A stretch of 64,000 nucleotides of DNA, taken from contig NC_133650.1 of the NCBI RefSeq assembly GCF_009905375.1, positions 148,260,567 through 148,324,566 on the forward strand, given 5' to 3'. Shown one piece after another: positions 1 through 13,050 of the stretch. The notes beneath the pieces are model-generated. The model was not told the DNA's origin and made no database searches. It saw only the letters and a program-made list of their open reading frames with translations. Made by a program: the position numbers and the translations under genes. Numbering within the stretch: the stretch's first letter is position 1; each line of letters opens with the position of its first letter. Source of the DNA: Apium graveolens (taxonomy: Eukaryota; Streptophyta; Magnoliopsida; Apiales; Apiaceae).

Positions 1-1201
1 AGTGCGCGGCCGTGCCCGAAGTTCAGAAAGCCAGCGCGCCCGCGCTAATCAAGCGCGCGCCTGCGCGAATCAAGCGCGCGCCCGCGCCAGGTTGGGAAGC
101 AGAATTTTGATTCTACTCTAAATCGAATTGGAAGACTTCTCTGCTGATTAGGGCTGCTATATAAATAACTTTTGGTCATTTCTAATAATATATCAAGCCA
201 GAGACATATCAAGGAGAGCCGTAAGATGACCGTTTTAGCACGATTCAACGAAGACAGAGAAGATCTTGTTTTTGCTTGTGAATCTTTGTTCTATGTTGTA
301 ACTTGGATGCTAGTTTTCTTATTTGTGAACCTTAATCTTGTTTTGTACTTGGTTTTATTTATTCATTATAAAGACTACATTTGTTATACCCATGCTTTCA
401 TCAGAACCCACATTGATGATGGGTACGATTATGGGCTAATCGTTATTGCGGGGTTCTAGAGGATTTATTTATTGATTTCTTTAGTTAAATTGTTTCGATA
501 CCTTAGTATGTGGTGATTGTATGATAGCCTAGTGTTGGTTGTGCCTATTCGTCTTATGAGCGTCGCGAACTTATAATATAGTGTGTTAATTCTTAATGAA
601 GCGAAAGTAAATTTAAGGATTTTAGAACTTGCCATGCTAGCATAGGTTCATGTATTTGTTATACATGATTCCTAGGTAATTTTAACCATCTTACTTGCCC
701 TATGTAATTAAGATAGATAACTTGTGCTTAAACCTTTATGTTGTCAAATTCTATAGACATATAGGGTCTCAATATAATTGGTGTCTATTCAGCTTCTATC
801 TCTTTTGTGGATGTCTGGTAGTATGGTATTTGCGCAATGAAAGTTGGCTTTTATCAGTTTTGTGTTATCAGATTAGTGTTATCACCATTGCATGCTAAGG
901 TTAAGAATAATAAGGCTATTGAATGAAGTATTTACTGAAGTTAGAATCCCATATTTGTCATATATATTAATTCAGTCAATCTTATTCTCTTAGTTATAAT
1001 TGTTAGTTTAATTCTTAGTTATAAACAATCTCTATTTGTTAACGTCTTAGTATTGAATAATAACCATACATTGTTGCTTAAGTGCATAGATTAATTATTT
1101 AACCAAAGCCAGTCTCTGTGGGAATGAACTAGAAAAGATTCTATACTACTTGTAAACTCGTATACTTGCGTGTATTATTAGCGCGTATTTAGCGACTAAC
1201 A
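1..1201 (+). repeat. Athila-family LTR, left end cut by the window
   Basis: This stretch matches the two LTRs of the Athila element at 4406-5808 and 20315-21575 over its whole length, starting in the GC-rich block and ending in CTAACA at 1201, a good LTR terminus. It is the only copy in the window that keeps the last ~39 bp of the LTR. What follows at 1202 has no primer-binding site, so it is a 3' LTR or a solo LTR of a separate insertion. No protein-coding gene is present; short ORFs here recur in the other LTR copies and are chance. Confidence 0.85.
158..167 (+). promoter_or_regulatory. LTR TATA box
   Basis: TATATAAATA lies at the same place in all three Athila LTR copies (158, 4808, 20717). 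It is the likely core promoter for element transcription, with U3 including the GC-rich block upstream. Confidence 0.65.
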
Positions 1202-4200
1202 TTAAACACTGCAATTCTAGAGAAGAGTACACAAGAACCTGGGTGTGAAAGTCATCCATCAACTCCTGATTCTCCAGCCATACAAGAACCATTGCATCAA
1301 GTTGCAATGAAGGCTTCACTCCTGCTGCAGTGACACTGGTAATAGATGCTGGAGGTGGAATTCACCCATCACCACCATCTACTGATATCTTATTAGTCCA
1401 TCCACGGAATGTCTGCACAGAATCTGAATCTTCAGAGGTATAAATACTGATTTGACTTTATCAGTATTAACTTTAAATACTGATTTTGTCTGATCAGCAT
1501 TTATTTTTCATATTATAAATCTCGTTGGTATGATTATATCTAGACCTTATTTAAGGACTACTTCTAGTTGTATGACCACATACCACCTTTCTTTAGCCAC
1601 CTCTTATTTCTGTTGGACTATATATTTATCTGAGCTTTTTTTGTGCGTTGTGTGAAAAGATTTATAAAAAACAGAATTAAAGAGAGGCAGGATCCTTCCT
1701 GGTAAAGGGGAAGTAGATGAGAGTCAGGAATTAGTAATCCTTGTGAGGAAACTCTAACCATTGAAAGTTATGAGCTGTGTGGTATGAGAAGTAGTGGGAC
1801 TACTTTCAAAAAACATGGAGATTCGGTGTTACTTGTTATATTTTGCAGGTGCACAGAATATAAAAGAAACAGCTGCTGAACAATAGATTGTTGACCCTCG
1901 GTTAAACTCTGATGTACCAAGTGCTGATAATCTCCCTGAAGGTCTAAGTACTGATACTTTCCAACAGTTCATTCATTCTACTATTCCATCACCTGAAATT
2001 CTCCCTATTGTTGTTGAAGATGTAGTAGCATAATAGTCCATTCATAAAGATCTATTCACCACAGGATTACCATAACACTCCACGGTAACTAGGGTTCTGG
2101 AAGTAAATTCTGATGCTCCAGTTCATCTATCTATAATTCTTAAAGATGTGGAGTTAACTGCTGATGGTATGGAAGTTTCTGAAGCAGCTGGATCACATAC
2201 AGCTCCAATTTCTGATTATATCTTCAATGCTGAAGCTAGAGATGAAGTTCAGCAGATAGTTCAATATTCAGTTGTTAATGAAGGATTTGTCCATGAGACA
2301 GAATCTAATGATGGTGAAGAAGACTTTAAATGCTATTAAAGATCCTGAGGATGATCTATTCTTCCCTGAAGATATGCCTAAACATGTGAGGCAACAAAAG
2401 CTGAAAGAGTTAGATGCTAAAAAGGACTAGGATTTCTTTGATAATGTCTGGAACAAGAAATGGAAGGATATTAACTATCCTATCTCAAAGGCTTATGTTG
2501 TCAATCATCTAGATACAGCTGAGAAGACCATTTAGAATCCTGATATGCTTAATCATCTGAAAGCATCTACTCTATTGGTCAGATATTTGCATGCATCTAC
2601 TCTATTGGTCAGATCTTTGCATACTCCTCAAAAGCCACCACTTCTCAAATAAATCAAATCAAAGAATATTTCCTAGCTAGAAAGCTGACTACTCATCAAG
2701 AGATATAAAAATAGCTTGGACCAATTCTTGAAAGATAGACTCAGATTGAAGCCAATCAGGCAAGATTGGAAGCTAAACAAGAGCAAATGTCGAGACAACT
2801 TGATGAGGTTCAAAATTCAATAGAGCTGATTCTTTATCTACTTATTGGAGATGATGCCAAAAAGTGGGAGAAGATTGTAAATCTAAATGCAAACAGCTGA
2901 CTTTGAAAGGAGCTAATGACATAAATCCTGATGGAGGAGATAAGGGAGGAAGGAATGAGATTAAGAAAAGGAGAGGTGAGGTGAAGATCTAGTTAGGACT
3001 AGTGGTTCATCAAAAGTTACTAGAACTCAATCTAGACAACGTGGAGGAAGTAGGAAAAGTGAAAGAATAATTCAACAATTAAAAGAACTGACTGTGACTA
3101 CAACTACTCAACAAACTCTGAAAGTCACAACTGCTGATAATGACCAAGGAATTTTGGAGATAGAAGCTGGTGCAGAAGCAAGTCAGTATCCTCAAACTCT
3201 GAAAGTAAAAGGTAGGAAGACAACTATGTTCTACAAGGACCCAGAGATTCAAGCATTTGACTCTTAGGTGATTAGAAGAATATTTGAGAAAGAAAACCCA
3301 GGAGTTGAACTAGAACAACTTAGGCAAATGGAGGAAGAATTCAAATCTATGAGGACAACAAATACTGATGCTATAATCTCTCGAGATCCTTATGAATTGA
3401 TCCTTCTAACAGACCAACCAAAGGGGTAGTCATAAGGGAGGTAAGTCAAGCAGATGCTAAAAAATCTCTTATGTCTCAAGAAATCTTAAATGCTGATATG
3501 AGTCATAAGGGGAAGGAGAAGATAGAAGAGAAGTCCAAGCCTCCAAAGCCTAAAGCCAAAGCTATTGTTAAGAAGAAATTGGTATCTAAGACATCTAAAC
3601 ATCAAATACAGATAGATCCAGTCTATATAGTAGCTCAAGCTTTTGATACTGAAGAAAGAGTTGAAGAAAAAGAAGTCAGTCAAGCTCATCAAAGAAGGAA
3701 TATTCATTGAGTTGACTGGGCTAAAAAACTAAAGTTAACCTCTGACATTGCTCAAGTTAACGAAGAAACAAATGTTATTGTTCAACCAATCACAACCTCT
3801 GATACTGCTCATGTTGTTGATTTTTCAAACCCAATTCAAGCTGAGTTATCAAATCCTGATTCTGAAAACATAAACTCTGATAAGCCATAACTTACTTTTG
3901 AAGAAAAGAGAAAGTTACTATAGGGAAACAAGAAACTTGCACCTAAAAGAGATCCTTCTGAAATATTAAAGAAGATTTACAGTGGAAGTTCTCATGCTAG
4001 AAAACCAGGAATCACAAGTGGTCTGGGAAGGTTAAATGCTGATCCATTTATAGGTGATGCTTTAATTTTAAGAAAGCATGCTAATCTGACAGAAATTGGA
4101 GATAATGTAATGCTTGAAAACTTATAGAAGATCATATCAGTACAAATTGTTATTGATCTTGTTGGAGAGAATGATTTATTTTCTGCAGTCTGGGAAAAGA

Positions 4201-4405
4201 TTAAGGTTGACTCAAGAATAGTTGAGAGACAAATCATGGCAGGAATTAGAACTTATTGCTACAATACTTAAGATAACCAATCTTGTAACTGCCAGAGGGT
4301 CTGCATTTATAAAGAACCTGATACAGTTGAAGCAGAGATGAATGCCTTACAAATCTAACTACATTCCAAAGTATATTGATCAAACTGAATGTGTTGTTGA
4401 TATAT
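1202..4405 (+). pseudogene. Decayed SIRE-like ORF3 remnant
   Basis: No long frame survives, but short open stretches follow each other on the + strand: a Ser/Thr/Asp-rich part near 1300-2335, a Lys-rich part at 3471-3710, and further blocks to about 4390. Composition (NSD, NTD and NAD repeats, KK-rich stretches) is like the third ORF of SIRE/Maximus copia elements such as copia B here. The motif AAATACTGAT and variants, shared with the copia A LTR and linker, recur throughout, so I assign it to the copia A family by inference. Many stops and frameshifts make it dead. A phase-preserving GT-AG gap at 1438-1856 could be an old intron. Both ends are cut by Athila-family LTRs. Confidence 0.6.
1442..1505. 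repeat. Array of copia A-family motif AAATACTGAT
   Basis: Within about 60 bp the motif occurs as AAATACTGAT, ATCAGTATTA, AAATACTGAT and CTGATCAGCATTT, in both orientations. It is the reverse complement of the ATCAGNACTTA motif in the copia A LTRs. It lies in the possible intron of the ORF3 remnant, so it is not coding. Confidence 0.6.
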
Positions 4406-5808
4406 TGAGTGGCATTTATGACACATTATAATGCTCTAATAAGCTTTGAATTGATGCATTTGTACTCAAGTTGTTAAGTGTTTTAACGTGTTTTCTAGTG
4501 TTTTTGCATTTCAGGCATTATCTAGGTAATCAGGTGAAATATCATTGTTTTTCTGCTAATTTGGTGTCAAGGTGGTGTTGGAATAAAAGCTCATTGAAAT
4601 CCGGCTCAAATATGCAAGAAAAATTGAAGAAGTTAATTTTTGGTAGATGTCCAGGGTGCCGGCGCTAATCAAGCGCGCGCCCGCACCCGAAGTTCAGAAA
4701 GCCAGCGCGCCCGCGCTGATCAAGTGTGCGGCCGTGCCAGGTCGGGATGAAGAATTCTGATTCCACTCTAAATTGAATTGGAAGACTTCTCTGCTGATTA
4801 GGGATGCTATATAAATAACTTTAGGTCATTTTTAATAATATATCAAGCCAGAGACATATCATGGAGAGCCGTAAGAAGACCGTTTTAGCACAATTCAACG
4901 GAGACGAAAAGAACTTGTTTTTACTTGTGAATCTTTGTTCTAAGTTGTAACTTGGATGCTAGTTTTCTTATTTGTGAACCTTAAACTTGTTTTGTACTTA
5001 TTTTTATTTATTCGTTATAAAGACTACATTTATTATACCATGCTTTCATCGGAACCCACGTTGATGATGAGTCTGATTATGGGCTAATCGTTATCGTGGG
5101 GTTCTAACGGATTTATTTATAGATTTCTTTAGTTAATTTATTTTGATGCCTTAGTATGTGGTGATTGTATGATAACCTAGTATTGGTTATGCGTATTCGT
5201 CTTATGAGCGTCGCGAACTTATAAGATAGTGTGTTAATTCTTAATGAAGCAAAAGTGAATTTAAGGATTTAGAACTTGCCATGCTAGCATAGGTTCATGT
5301 ATTTGTTATGCATGATTCCTAGGTAATTTTAACCATCTTACTTGCCCTATGTAATCAAGATAGATAACTTGTGCTTACACCTTTATCTTGTCAAAATCTA
5401 TAAACATATAGGGTCTCAATATAATTGGTGTCTATTTAGATTCTATCTCTTTGTGGATGTCTGGTAATATGGTATTCGTGCAACGAAATTTGTCTTTTAT
5501 CAGTTTCATGTTTTCTGATTAGTGTCATCACCATTGAATGCTATGGTTAAGAATAATATGGCTATTGAATGAAGTATTTAATGAAGTTAGAATCCCATCT
5601 TTGTCATATATATTAATTCAGTCGATCTTATTCTCTTAGTTATAATTGTTAGTTGAATTCTTAGTTATAAACAACCTCTATTTGTTATCGTCTTAGCATT
5701 GAATAATAACCATACATTGTTGCTTAAGTGCATAGATTAATTAGTTAAACAAATCCAGTCTATGTGGGAACGAACTAGAAAAGATTCTATACTACTTGCG
5801 AACTCGTA
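4406..5808 (+). repeat. Athila 5' LTR, 3' end deleted
   Basis: It begins TGAGTGGCATTTATGACAC, as does the 3' LTR at 20315. It aligns with the left fragment as far as AACTCGTA (5801-5808), then jumps straight into gag. Compared with the complete end at 1201, the last ~39 bp of LTR, the primer-binding site, the leader and the gag start are gone. A GC-rich block with two GCGCGCCCGCGCT-like units lies at 4658-4741. Confidence 0.85.
4808..4817 (+). promoter_or_regulatory. Athila 5' LTR TATA box
   Basis: TATATAAATA, at the same relative position as in the other two LTR copies. Transcripts would start about 30 bp downstream, near the conserved AGACATATCA. Confidence 0.65.
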
Positions 5809-6413
5809 AGAGAACACTGGATAAAGCCGAGGAAGAAGTTGTGGTAGTTCGAAGGGAAGTTTTTAAAGAAGAAAAGAAGGTAGAAAAAGAAGAGAAAGTC
5901 GAGGAACCAGCTTTAGTAATGATGGGTGAGCAAGCAGAAAATCCTAAGGCTTTGATGGACTATTCTCAGCCTAAGATCAATGACATTCAGTCAAGCATCA
6001 ACAGGCCAGCCATCAGGGCTAACACTTTTGAAATTAAGTCAAGCACGATTCAGATGATACAGAACTCAGTTCAGTTTGGGGGTTCTCCTACTGAAGACCC
6101 CAACATGCACATCAGGGATTTCATCGAGATCTGCAACACTTTCAAGTTCAATGATGTGACTGAAGATGCTATCAAACTGCGACTCTTCCCATTCTCTTTG
6201 ATAGACAAAGCTAAGTGTTGGTTACATTCTCTACCAGTAGGGTCTATCACCATTTGGGAAGATCTTATTCAAATTTTTCTCACTAAATTCTTCCCTATGG
6301 CGTAGACTTTTGCAATCAGGAATGCTCTTACTCAGTTTTCTCAGCAAACTGGAGAGCAAACTGGAGAATCTCTGTGTGAGGCTTGGGATCGATATAAGGA
6401 GATGCTAAGGAAG
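5809..6413 (+). pseudogene. gag: Athila gag, N-terminal part
   Basis: Translation gives a charged N-terminus (KRTLDKAEEEVVVVRRE) followed by the retrotransposon gag domain with NMHIRDFIEICNTFKFN and LRLFPFSLIDKAKCWLHSLP, characteristic of Athila capsid. This forms virus-like particles in autonomous relatives. The frame is fused directly to the LTR by a deletion, so no native start is visible. A TAG follows FFPMA at 6303. The frame then continues (QFSQQTGESLCEAWDRYKEMLRK) and is cut at 6413 by a solo LTR; the next codons resume at 9835. Non-functional. Confidence 0.85.
6409..6413. repeat. Target-site duplication GGAAG, left copy
   Basis: GGAAG at 6409-6413 and again at 9830-9834 directly flanks the TG...CA-bounded insertion. 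Removing the insertion and one copy restores the Athila gag frame (MLRK then CPHHGMPDW). Confidence 0.9.
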
Positions 6414-9079
6414 TGTAACGCCCTCCAGACCCGGGGTATAAGTTTAGGGGTTACTAGCTAATCACCAAAAATGTATAATATGATTAACAAATAATAAAGA
6501 AATAAATCTAAACCCCTTTAACACTAACCATGATCTTTTTAGGTTGAAGTATGAAAACAAGAACCACTAACTACTTTATTACAACCCAAATTCAAAATCT
6601 TATAAACTCTCTTTATTACAAACCATTGTCTAACAAGTTTTGAACTAATTTCATCTTTTATTCAAACACACACACTAACTATCTACACTCCACCTATTCG
6701 GGCAACTCAAAGCTTTCTTCCTGGATTGGGATCAACACCTTGGGTATGAGAGGATCCCGAGGCTTGACCCGCTTCTTTACCACTCGAGTCCTGATGGGTT
6801 TCATATTCTTTCTTAACTGAAAACAATAAGGTGAATAACAACAAAAAGGGTGAGCCAAAAATTGCTCAACAAGTCCGCAAAATATAAACAGTGTTAAAGC
6901 AGTATAAATGAATCGGTAACCCGGGTATATCTGCAAAGATAAAACCCCGCGAGAATAGAAGAAAGGCCATTACTAGCGAGTACAAACGAACTAAACTGGA
7001 CACAAGTTCGCATTTATACCCTGTTGGTCACCCAGGATACAGTGCAGATCTATATCCCACTATATAGATCCCGTCGGGCACCCATGCACTACGGCCCATC
7101 TCAAGCATCCGATTATGTCCCGGTTCTTAGGATTAAGTAAACTTAATCCCCAAAAGTATCATTATCCAGTCCATGGAGTAGCTACCGGAATAATCGTTAT
7201 GCTTTGACATATTCTAATCACCAGAATATATCAATATTTGTGAGTAACAATTGGAATATGAACAATGAATTCAAATGAAAAGGAGAAATCAAGAATCGAA
7301 ATGAAATATGAACAAGGGAATCAAAAGAGTGCAAGCGTGATAAGAATTTGATGCAATATGACTATTCTGAAATTAGAATGGGGGAAAAAACTTGTCTTCT
7401 GCGTGACTCACTGCAATTATGTCACCTTTGTCTATCACTGACTCAACCTGCCTTGTTGGCCTAGCTTCTGTTAGAGAAAAAGAGTGGTTTAGTCAGTTCG
7501 TACTTCAATTGCGTCTTAAACCGACTTCATATCGTTCCAATTGTCTACCCATGCGCTTATGACTGACTCGTATATTATATATTAACAAGTAAGACTCGAT
7601 TAACCACATAATACACATAAGCACATAAGCAGAGAATCATTTTTATAGTTAAAATAATTTTTAGAATCAAAATCGACTCGCTGATCGCTCAACTGATCAT
7701 TATCTGACTCGTTTCCTATTTTTCGGAATTTTTCGAACTCGTATCGGCACCAAATTCAACTGATAATCAAGGAAATAACAAAGTCAGCTAATTTCTAGAA
7801 GAAATAGGCTTTAATATTATTTTTAATGAAACTAATTCATTTTTCTGAGTCAAAGGGCTATCGTTTCGCTCGAATCGGACTACTGGTCTAATTAATATCA
7901 ATTAAACACGGATAATTCAATTTAATATTCAATATAAATAATTATTACTATTTTTTAAACCCTAAAATAATTTTTAAATAATTGTTTAAGAAAAATCAGA
8001 ATTAAAAATGATTTTTCTATAATTTTTGGAATTAAAATGAATTTATTATGATTTATTGAAAATTATTTGATTAATTATCAAAATAATTAATCATTTTAAA
8101 TAATAAATAATTAGTAACTAATTGAGAAAATAATTAAATCTGATTTTTAGAAAATATTTCAGAATTATTTATAATATAAATTAATTAATTAAATAATTAA
8201 TAAATCAATTTATAAAATAAATAAAACTAATTTTATTATTAAAATAAAATAAAAATAAAATTAATTCTCAGAAACATCTGTCAGAAAATTACTTCTAACA
8301 GAAACGGATCAAAACCGGGTTGGAAACCGGGTTCTAATTCTGGTTGGCAAGAACAGAAACGGGTCGCCGGCCGGTCTAAACTCCGGCGACGTTGCCCAGT
8401 TTCCGACGAGCTCAATTCAGACAGCTCTGATTGTTATTCAACCCTGTTCTCATAGGGTTTTTAATCCTTAATCATGCAGAAATCCAATCCCCATAGCTAC
8501 AGGTTCAGACGATATCTGTATCCTCTTCTCCGATCAAACTCGAAGAACGCCGATGAAAGTCGCGGCGGTTTCCGGTGACCAGAACCCAGAACTCAACCAA
8601 ACCAATTGCAAAATACTCCTTACTTCGCTATGATGCTAACCCAGCCCACCAAAACGTCAAACAATCATTCCGGTGATCGGAAAATCAAAATCGTCGTTTA
8701 AGGCGGCGATTTTCCGGCGAACCTCAAACGTAAACCAAAATCAACGAAACCGGTCTCAATCGATCACAAATTTCACGATCTACAACTCTATATCATTTAA
8801 TTGAATCAAAAGAGTCTCAAATTAAAAGACCTGAAATTAAATTAAAACCCTATCAATCGAACTACGATATATAGCTATCGTTTGTAAAATTAACTATCAT
8901 AAATCCAACATAAATCATCAAACAAAGCCATATCCAGCATCAATTTCAACAGATAACCCTAAAATCGAAAAGTACCAATTCGAGCATAAACCCTAGAATC
9001 ACAAATTGAAAATCTAAACATCAGAACATGCAATTGATTGCATAAACCGAAAGAACAACTCAACACCATCGATTTGAGT

Positions 9080-9085
9080 ACTTAC
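9080..9085 (-). promoter_or_regulatory. Possible conserved 5' splice site in chromovirus LTR
   Basis: Read on the minus strand, GTAAGT follows ATCAT, about 150 bp downstream of the LTR TATA box. The homologous spot in the other LTR (44859-44864) reads GTGAGT after ATCAT. Both fit a plant splice donor. Inference only. Confidence 0.35.
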
Positions 9086-9228
9086 ATGATACGATTTGGT
9101 GTTCAGAAACGTTCAAAATCACTGATTGATTCCTGACCCGAATTCCGACCCGACTTGTTCTTCAGAGAATATCCAGAAATTTTACAGAATTTTTATGATT
9201 AATTAATTATAATTAAATAATTATTAGG

Positions 9229-9238
9229 CTATTTATAG
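9229..9238 (-). promoter_or_regulatory. TATA box of solo chromovirus LTR
   Basis: CTATAAATAG on the minus strand, about 590 bp inside the minus-strand LTR start at 9829. This is the expected U3 length compared with the sister LTR (TATA at 44999-45009). Confidence 0.6.
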
Positions 9239-9834
9239 TAGTAAAATTAATACTCCTAATTAAAATTAAAGCCCTAATTCTACACTTTTTAAATTAATAA
9301 GCCCCTAATTTTATAATTTTTTAGTATTAAAATTTAATTTATAAATATTTTATATGTACAATATATATGCCAAAATTTTCCAAAAATTGTGAATAATGCA
9401 AAAATACAAAGAAATGGTATAAATGAAAGTCCTATAATTTTATAAAAATAAAAATGTGATTTTTGTGGGGTTTTTAACACCTAATGGGGCCCAGAAAAAT
9501 CATTTTTCGCAACATGACAAAATTTATAAAATAACTAGATGTTCAGAATATTGCGATGGTAAAAGCCGTTTGATGAAAAATAAGGCCCATTGTTTTATTT
9601 GAAATACCTGCTTTAAAATCATGGTTCGGTTCATAAATCTTTTGAAATGCAAGCTATAATTGAAAAATAAAATATCTGGAAAATATCTTAAAAATACCGG
9701 GTCGACACAGAATACACGTAACACATAGCAATTAGGGTTTGACAGTTAATTCCACATAAATGACACATTAACACATATAATTTATTATAAATATGATATA
9801 ATACAGATGTAAATTTCCCAGACGTTACAGGAAG

Positions 9835-10700
9835 TGCCCACACCATGGCATGCCTGATTGGATGATTATTAACTTCTTCTACAATGGATTGGGTGCTACT
9901 TCTAGACCCATGCTTGATGCAGCATCAGGAGGAGCCTTGTGGGCTATAAGCTACGATGAATCTTATTAACTTATTGAACTGATGGCTGCTAATGAGTACC
10001 AGAATCCTTCCCAGAGACTGACTCAGGGAAAGGTAGCAGGAATTCTGGAGTTAGATGCAGCAAATGTTATAACTGCCCAACTTAAAGCTTTGACGATGAA
10101 GGTAGACACTTTGGCTAATAATGGGGTTAATCAAATTGCTAGTTTCTGTGAGCTTTGCGCTGGTGCCCATGAGACTGATCAGTGCGCAATTTCTAGTGAA
10201 TCAGCTCAGTTTGTGAGCAACTTCCAGCGTTCACAGCAACCTGTGCCAGCCACTTATCATCCCAACAACCGCAATCATCCTAATTTCAGTTGGAGCAACA
10301 CTCAGAATGCGGTTTAACAGCCTTATCAGCAGTATCCAGCTAAACAGTTCAACCCCCCTGGTTTTCAGCAACCGTAATATGCACCAAGACAACAACTCCA
10401 ACGGCAACAAGCCAATGAAAAATATGAATTATAGGAGTTGAAGCTTATGTGCAAGAGTCAAGCCGTTTGTATCAAGACCTTGGAAAATCAAATTAGGCAA
10501 ATTGCCAATGCCTTGCTTAATCGTCAGCCTGGTACACTACCTAGTGACACTGAAGTGCCAGGAAAGAGGGAAGCTAAGGAGAAGGTAAATGCAATCACTT
10601 TACGGTCTGGAAAGGTTGCGAATCTCCAACAAATTCAAGTGTTGACTGAAGAAGCTGAGGCTGAGAAAGAAGTAGATTAACAGGAAGTAGAAGTGGAACC
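9835..10700 (+). pseudogene. gag: Athila gag, C-terminal part
   Basis: The frame continues from 6413: CPHHGMPDWMIINFFYNGLG, typical of Athila gag, then a TAA after YDESY, then the ORF at 9982-10317. That ORF contains the nucleocapsid-like CELCAGAHETDQC, a C-x2-C-x4-H-x4-C zinc knuckle. Gln/Asn/Pro-rich sequence follows, with stops near 10317, 10376 and 10431. The ORF at 10438-10680 has NAITLRSGK, a conserved Athila gag-protease linker. Non-functional through at least five stops. Confidence 0.8.
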
Positions 10701-11884
10701 AGACTACTGTTGAGCACACTCCTCCTGAGGGTAATACAGGGGAGAAATAGATATATCTTCCACCGCATTTTCCTAAGCTGCTGCAGAAGAAAAAGCTGGA
10801 CAAGCAATTTGAGAAGTTTCTGGAGGTGTTCAAGAAACTTCATATCAACATACCTTTCACTGACGCTCTTGAGCAGATGCCTAGTTATGCAAAGTTTATG
10901 AAAGGTATTCTCTCTCGGAAAGTGAAGCTAGATGATTTAGAGACTGTCGCTCTCACGGAGGAATGCAGTGCTGTGCTGCAACAGAAGTTGCCCCCGAAGC
11001 TTAAAGATCCAGGAAGTTTCACTATTCCATGTACAATTGGAAAAGTGTCTTTTGACAGATGCTTATGTGACTTGGGAGCCAGCATCAACCTAATGCCCTT
11101 GTCAATCTTCAAGCAATTGGACTTACCTGATTCAAAACCGACTTATATGACTGTGTAGTTGGTCGACCGTTCCATTACATATCCGCGAGGTGTTGTAGAA
11201 GATGTCTTGGTCAAGGTGGATAAACTCATCTTCCCTGTTGATTTTGTAATTCTTTATTTCGAGGAGATAATAAGATTCCCATAATATTGGGAAGACCTTT
11301 CTTGGCGACTGGCCAAACCTTGATAGATGTGTAGAAGGGTGAGCTCACAATGCGAGTGCTGGATCAAGATGTAACTTTTAATGTGTTCAATGCTATGAAG
11401 TTTCCTATGGAAAATGAGGAATGCCTAAAAGTGGAGTTGGGTGATTCTGTGGTCACTTCATAACTTGATCAATTGCTAAGGTCTGATGCTTTAGAGAAAG
11501 CCTTATTGGGAAATTCAAATAGTGAAGATGACGAAGGTGAAGAATAATTGCAGTATTTGAATGCTTCTCCCTGGAAGAGGAGGATAGATATGCTTTTTGA
11601 ATCACTTAGAATGGAGGAATTGAATAAAGCTCCTAAACGCCTCGAGCCATCTATTGAGGAAGCTCCCACTCTTGAGCTTAAGCCTTTACCCGAGCATTTG
11701 AGGTATGCGTTTTTAGGTGATGCATCTACTTTGCCTGTTATTATTATATCTGACCTTTCAGGTAGTGATGAGGAAAAGCTTCTGAGGATTCTGAGAGACT
11801 TTAAATCGGCAATTGGCTGGACTATAGCAGATATCAAGGGAATCAACCCTTCTTATTGCATGCATAAAATTCTGCTAGACGAAG
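10701..11884 (+). pseudogene. pro: Athila aspartic protease region
   Basis: The ORF at 10826-11158 contains PCTIGKVSFDRCLCDLGASINLMP: the protease active-site D in the Athila-typical DLGAS form rather than DSG. It would cleave the Gag-Pol polyprotein. A TAG follows YMTV (11156-11158), then partly shifted sequence (VDRSITYPRGVVEDVLVKVD, expected protease C-terminal half). Another open part at 11548-11889 ends in the run-up to RT (WTIADIKGINPSYCMHKILLDE). The frame is cut at 11884 by a solo LTR and resumes at 14980. Confidence 0.8.
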
Positions 11885-13050
11885 TGTAATACCCCCAAAT
11901 CCGGGGTCGGGGATCTGGGTGTTCACGAGTTCAATTTTCCTTAATAACATTCAATCTTAGTAAACAACCAACTACTGCGTACTGTGACCCCACAATACAG
12001 ACACACACCACAAGTTATAGTCTCAGAGATGAATACCAAAAATAACACAAGTCATTTTATTCCACAATTATAAGTCATTACACCTCAAAAGGGTTTCTGA
12101 ATAAATTTACATATTCTTTGCCATTATTACAATTCGTAAATATAAATAAGTCTAGTACATCAAAATTTAAAAGCCTAGCCTATTGGTAGTTCCTACCTCA
12201 GTTACAGCGGCATCAACGCCTACAGGAACGTTTCATATTCGCTCATAAATTGGGAGCTTGGTCCTGTTCATCTTGTCTTTCTGTTGTTGTGTGATTAAAG
12301 AAGAAAGAAAGGATGAGCAACAAGCCCACCGAAATAATATGTATAATAATTTACAATATATGAGTATTCTCATAGTACTCATGAAAGTCTTGGTCAAGAA
12401 GAAATGAACCAAGTTTGATATCTTAATGCGACCAAGTCACAAAATATTCAGTATATATGTATATATACTTTTCAAAATCTTATAAATCCTCTTCCATGTG
12501 TAATATACACAGAGTTCCAGTTTATAACTGTATAAAATATCGTTGCAAGGTGATCTCATATATCTAACCTTGTCTCAATGTTTTTCTGAAAATCTCTTTC
12601 ATGCATAAGATAATCATTTACTAGATATAAGTTGAAAAGATGAAGTTAAAAGATACTTCAATTTACTTATATATTTTCCAAATACTACTTGAACTACCAC
12701 CGTTCAAGCTATAATCAGTTTCAAAAGTTCATCACATAGATGGGACTGCAAGATAAGACTTGAATAGATTCAGTCTTCGAAATATCATTTAAAAGAAATG
12801 AAGTTACGAGATACTTCATTAAGTCCCGATATATATATACACCTATATATATATATATCTCATACACTCCTTGAAAACCTCTGTTATGAAAATTATAAAT
12901 AGAGTTACAATATCCAATGAATTTGGAAAGGAGAAAACCTTGGCATAAACCTGATATCTTGCTGATCAGGCAAGTTACCAATTAAGTCACCTTTTATACT
13001 AGTAGATGGATGAATTCCCCACTGGTCATCACCCTGGCCGTATTAGGACC

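Larger units (their letters stand above)
6414..9829 (-). mobile_element. Solo LTR of a Tekay/Del-type chromovirus
   Basis: This 3.4 kb unit begins TGTAACGCCC, ends CCCAGACGTTACA and has a perfect GGAAG duplication. It matches the LTR of the Tekay element at 28562-45598 at both ends and in the middle (for example AATCAAGAATCGAAAT), in the same orientation, so its own polarity is minus. No internal coding region is present, so it is a solo LTR left by recombination between two LTRs. A TATA box on the minus strand lies at 9229-9238 (CTATAAATAG). The region 7880-8270 is very AT-rich and 8280-8760 GC-rich. I see no gene inside. Confidence 0.85.

Noticed and set aside
45..248. Minus-strand frame in the left LTR
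   Set aside because: It lies in the GC-rich repeat of an LTR; the equivalent in the other LTR copies is broken.
1202..4405. Host gene between two Athila LTRs
   Set aside because: Composition and motifs match SIRE ORF3; no conserved host domain is seen and frames are broken.
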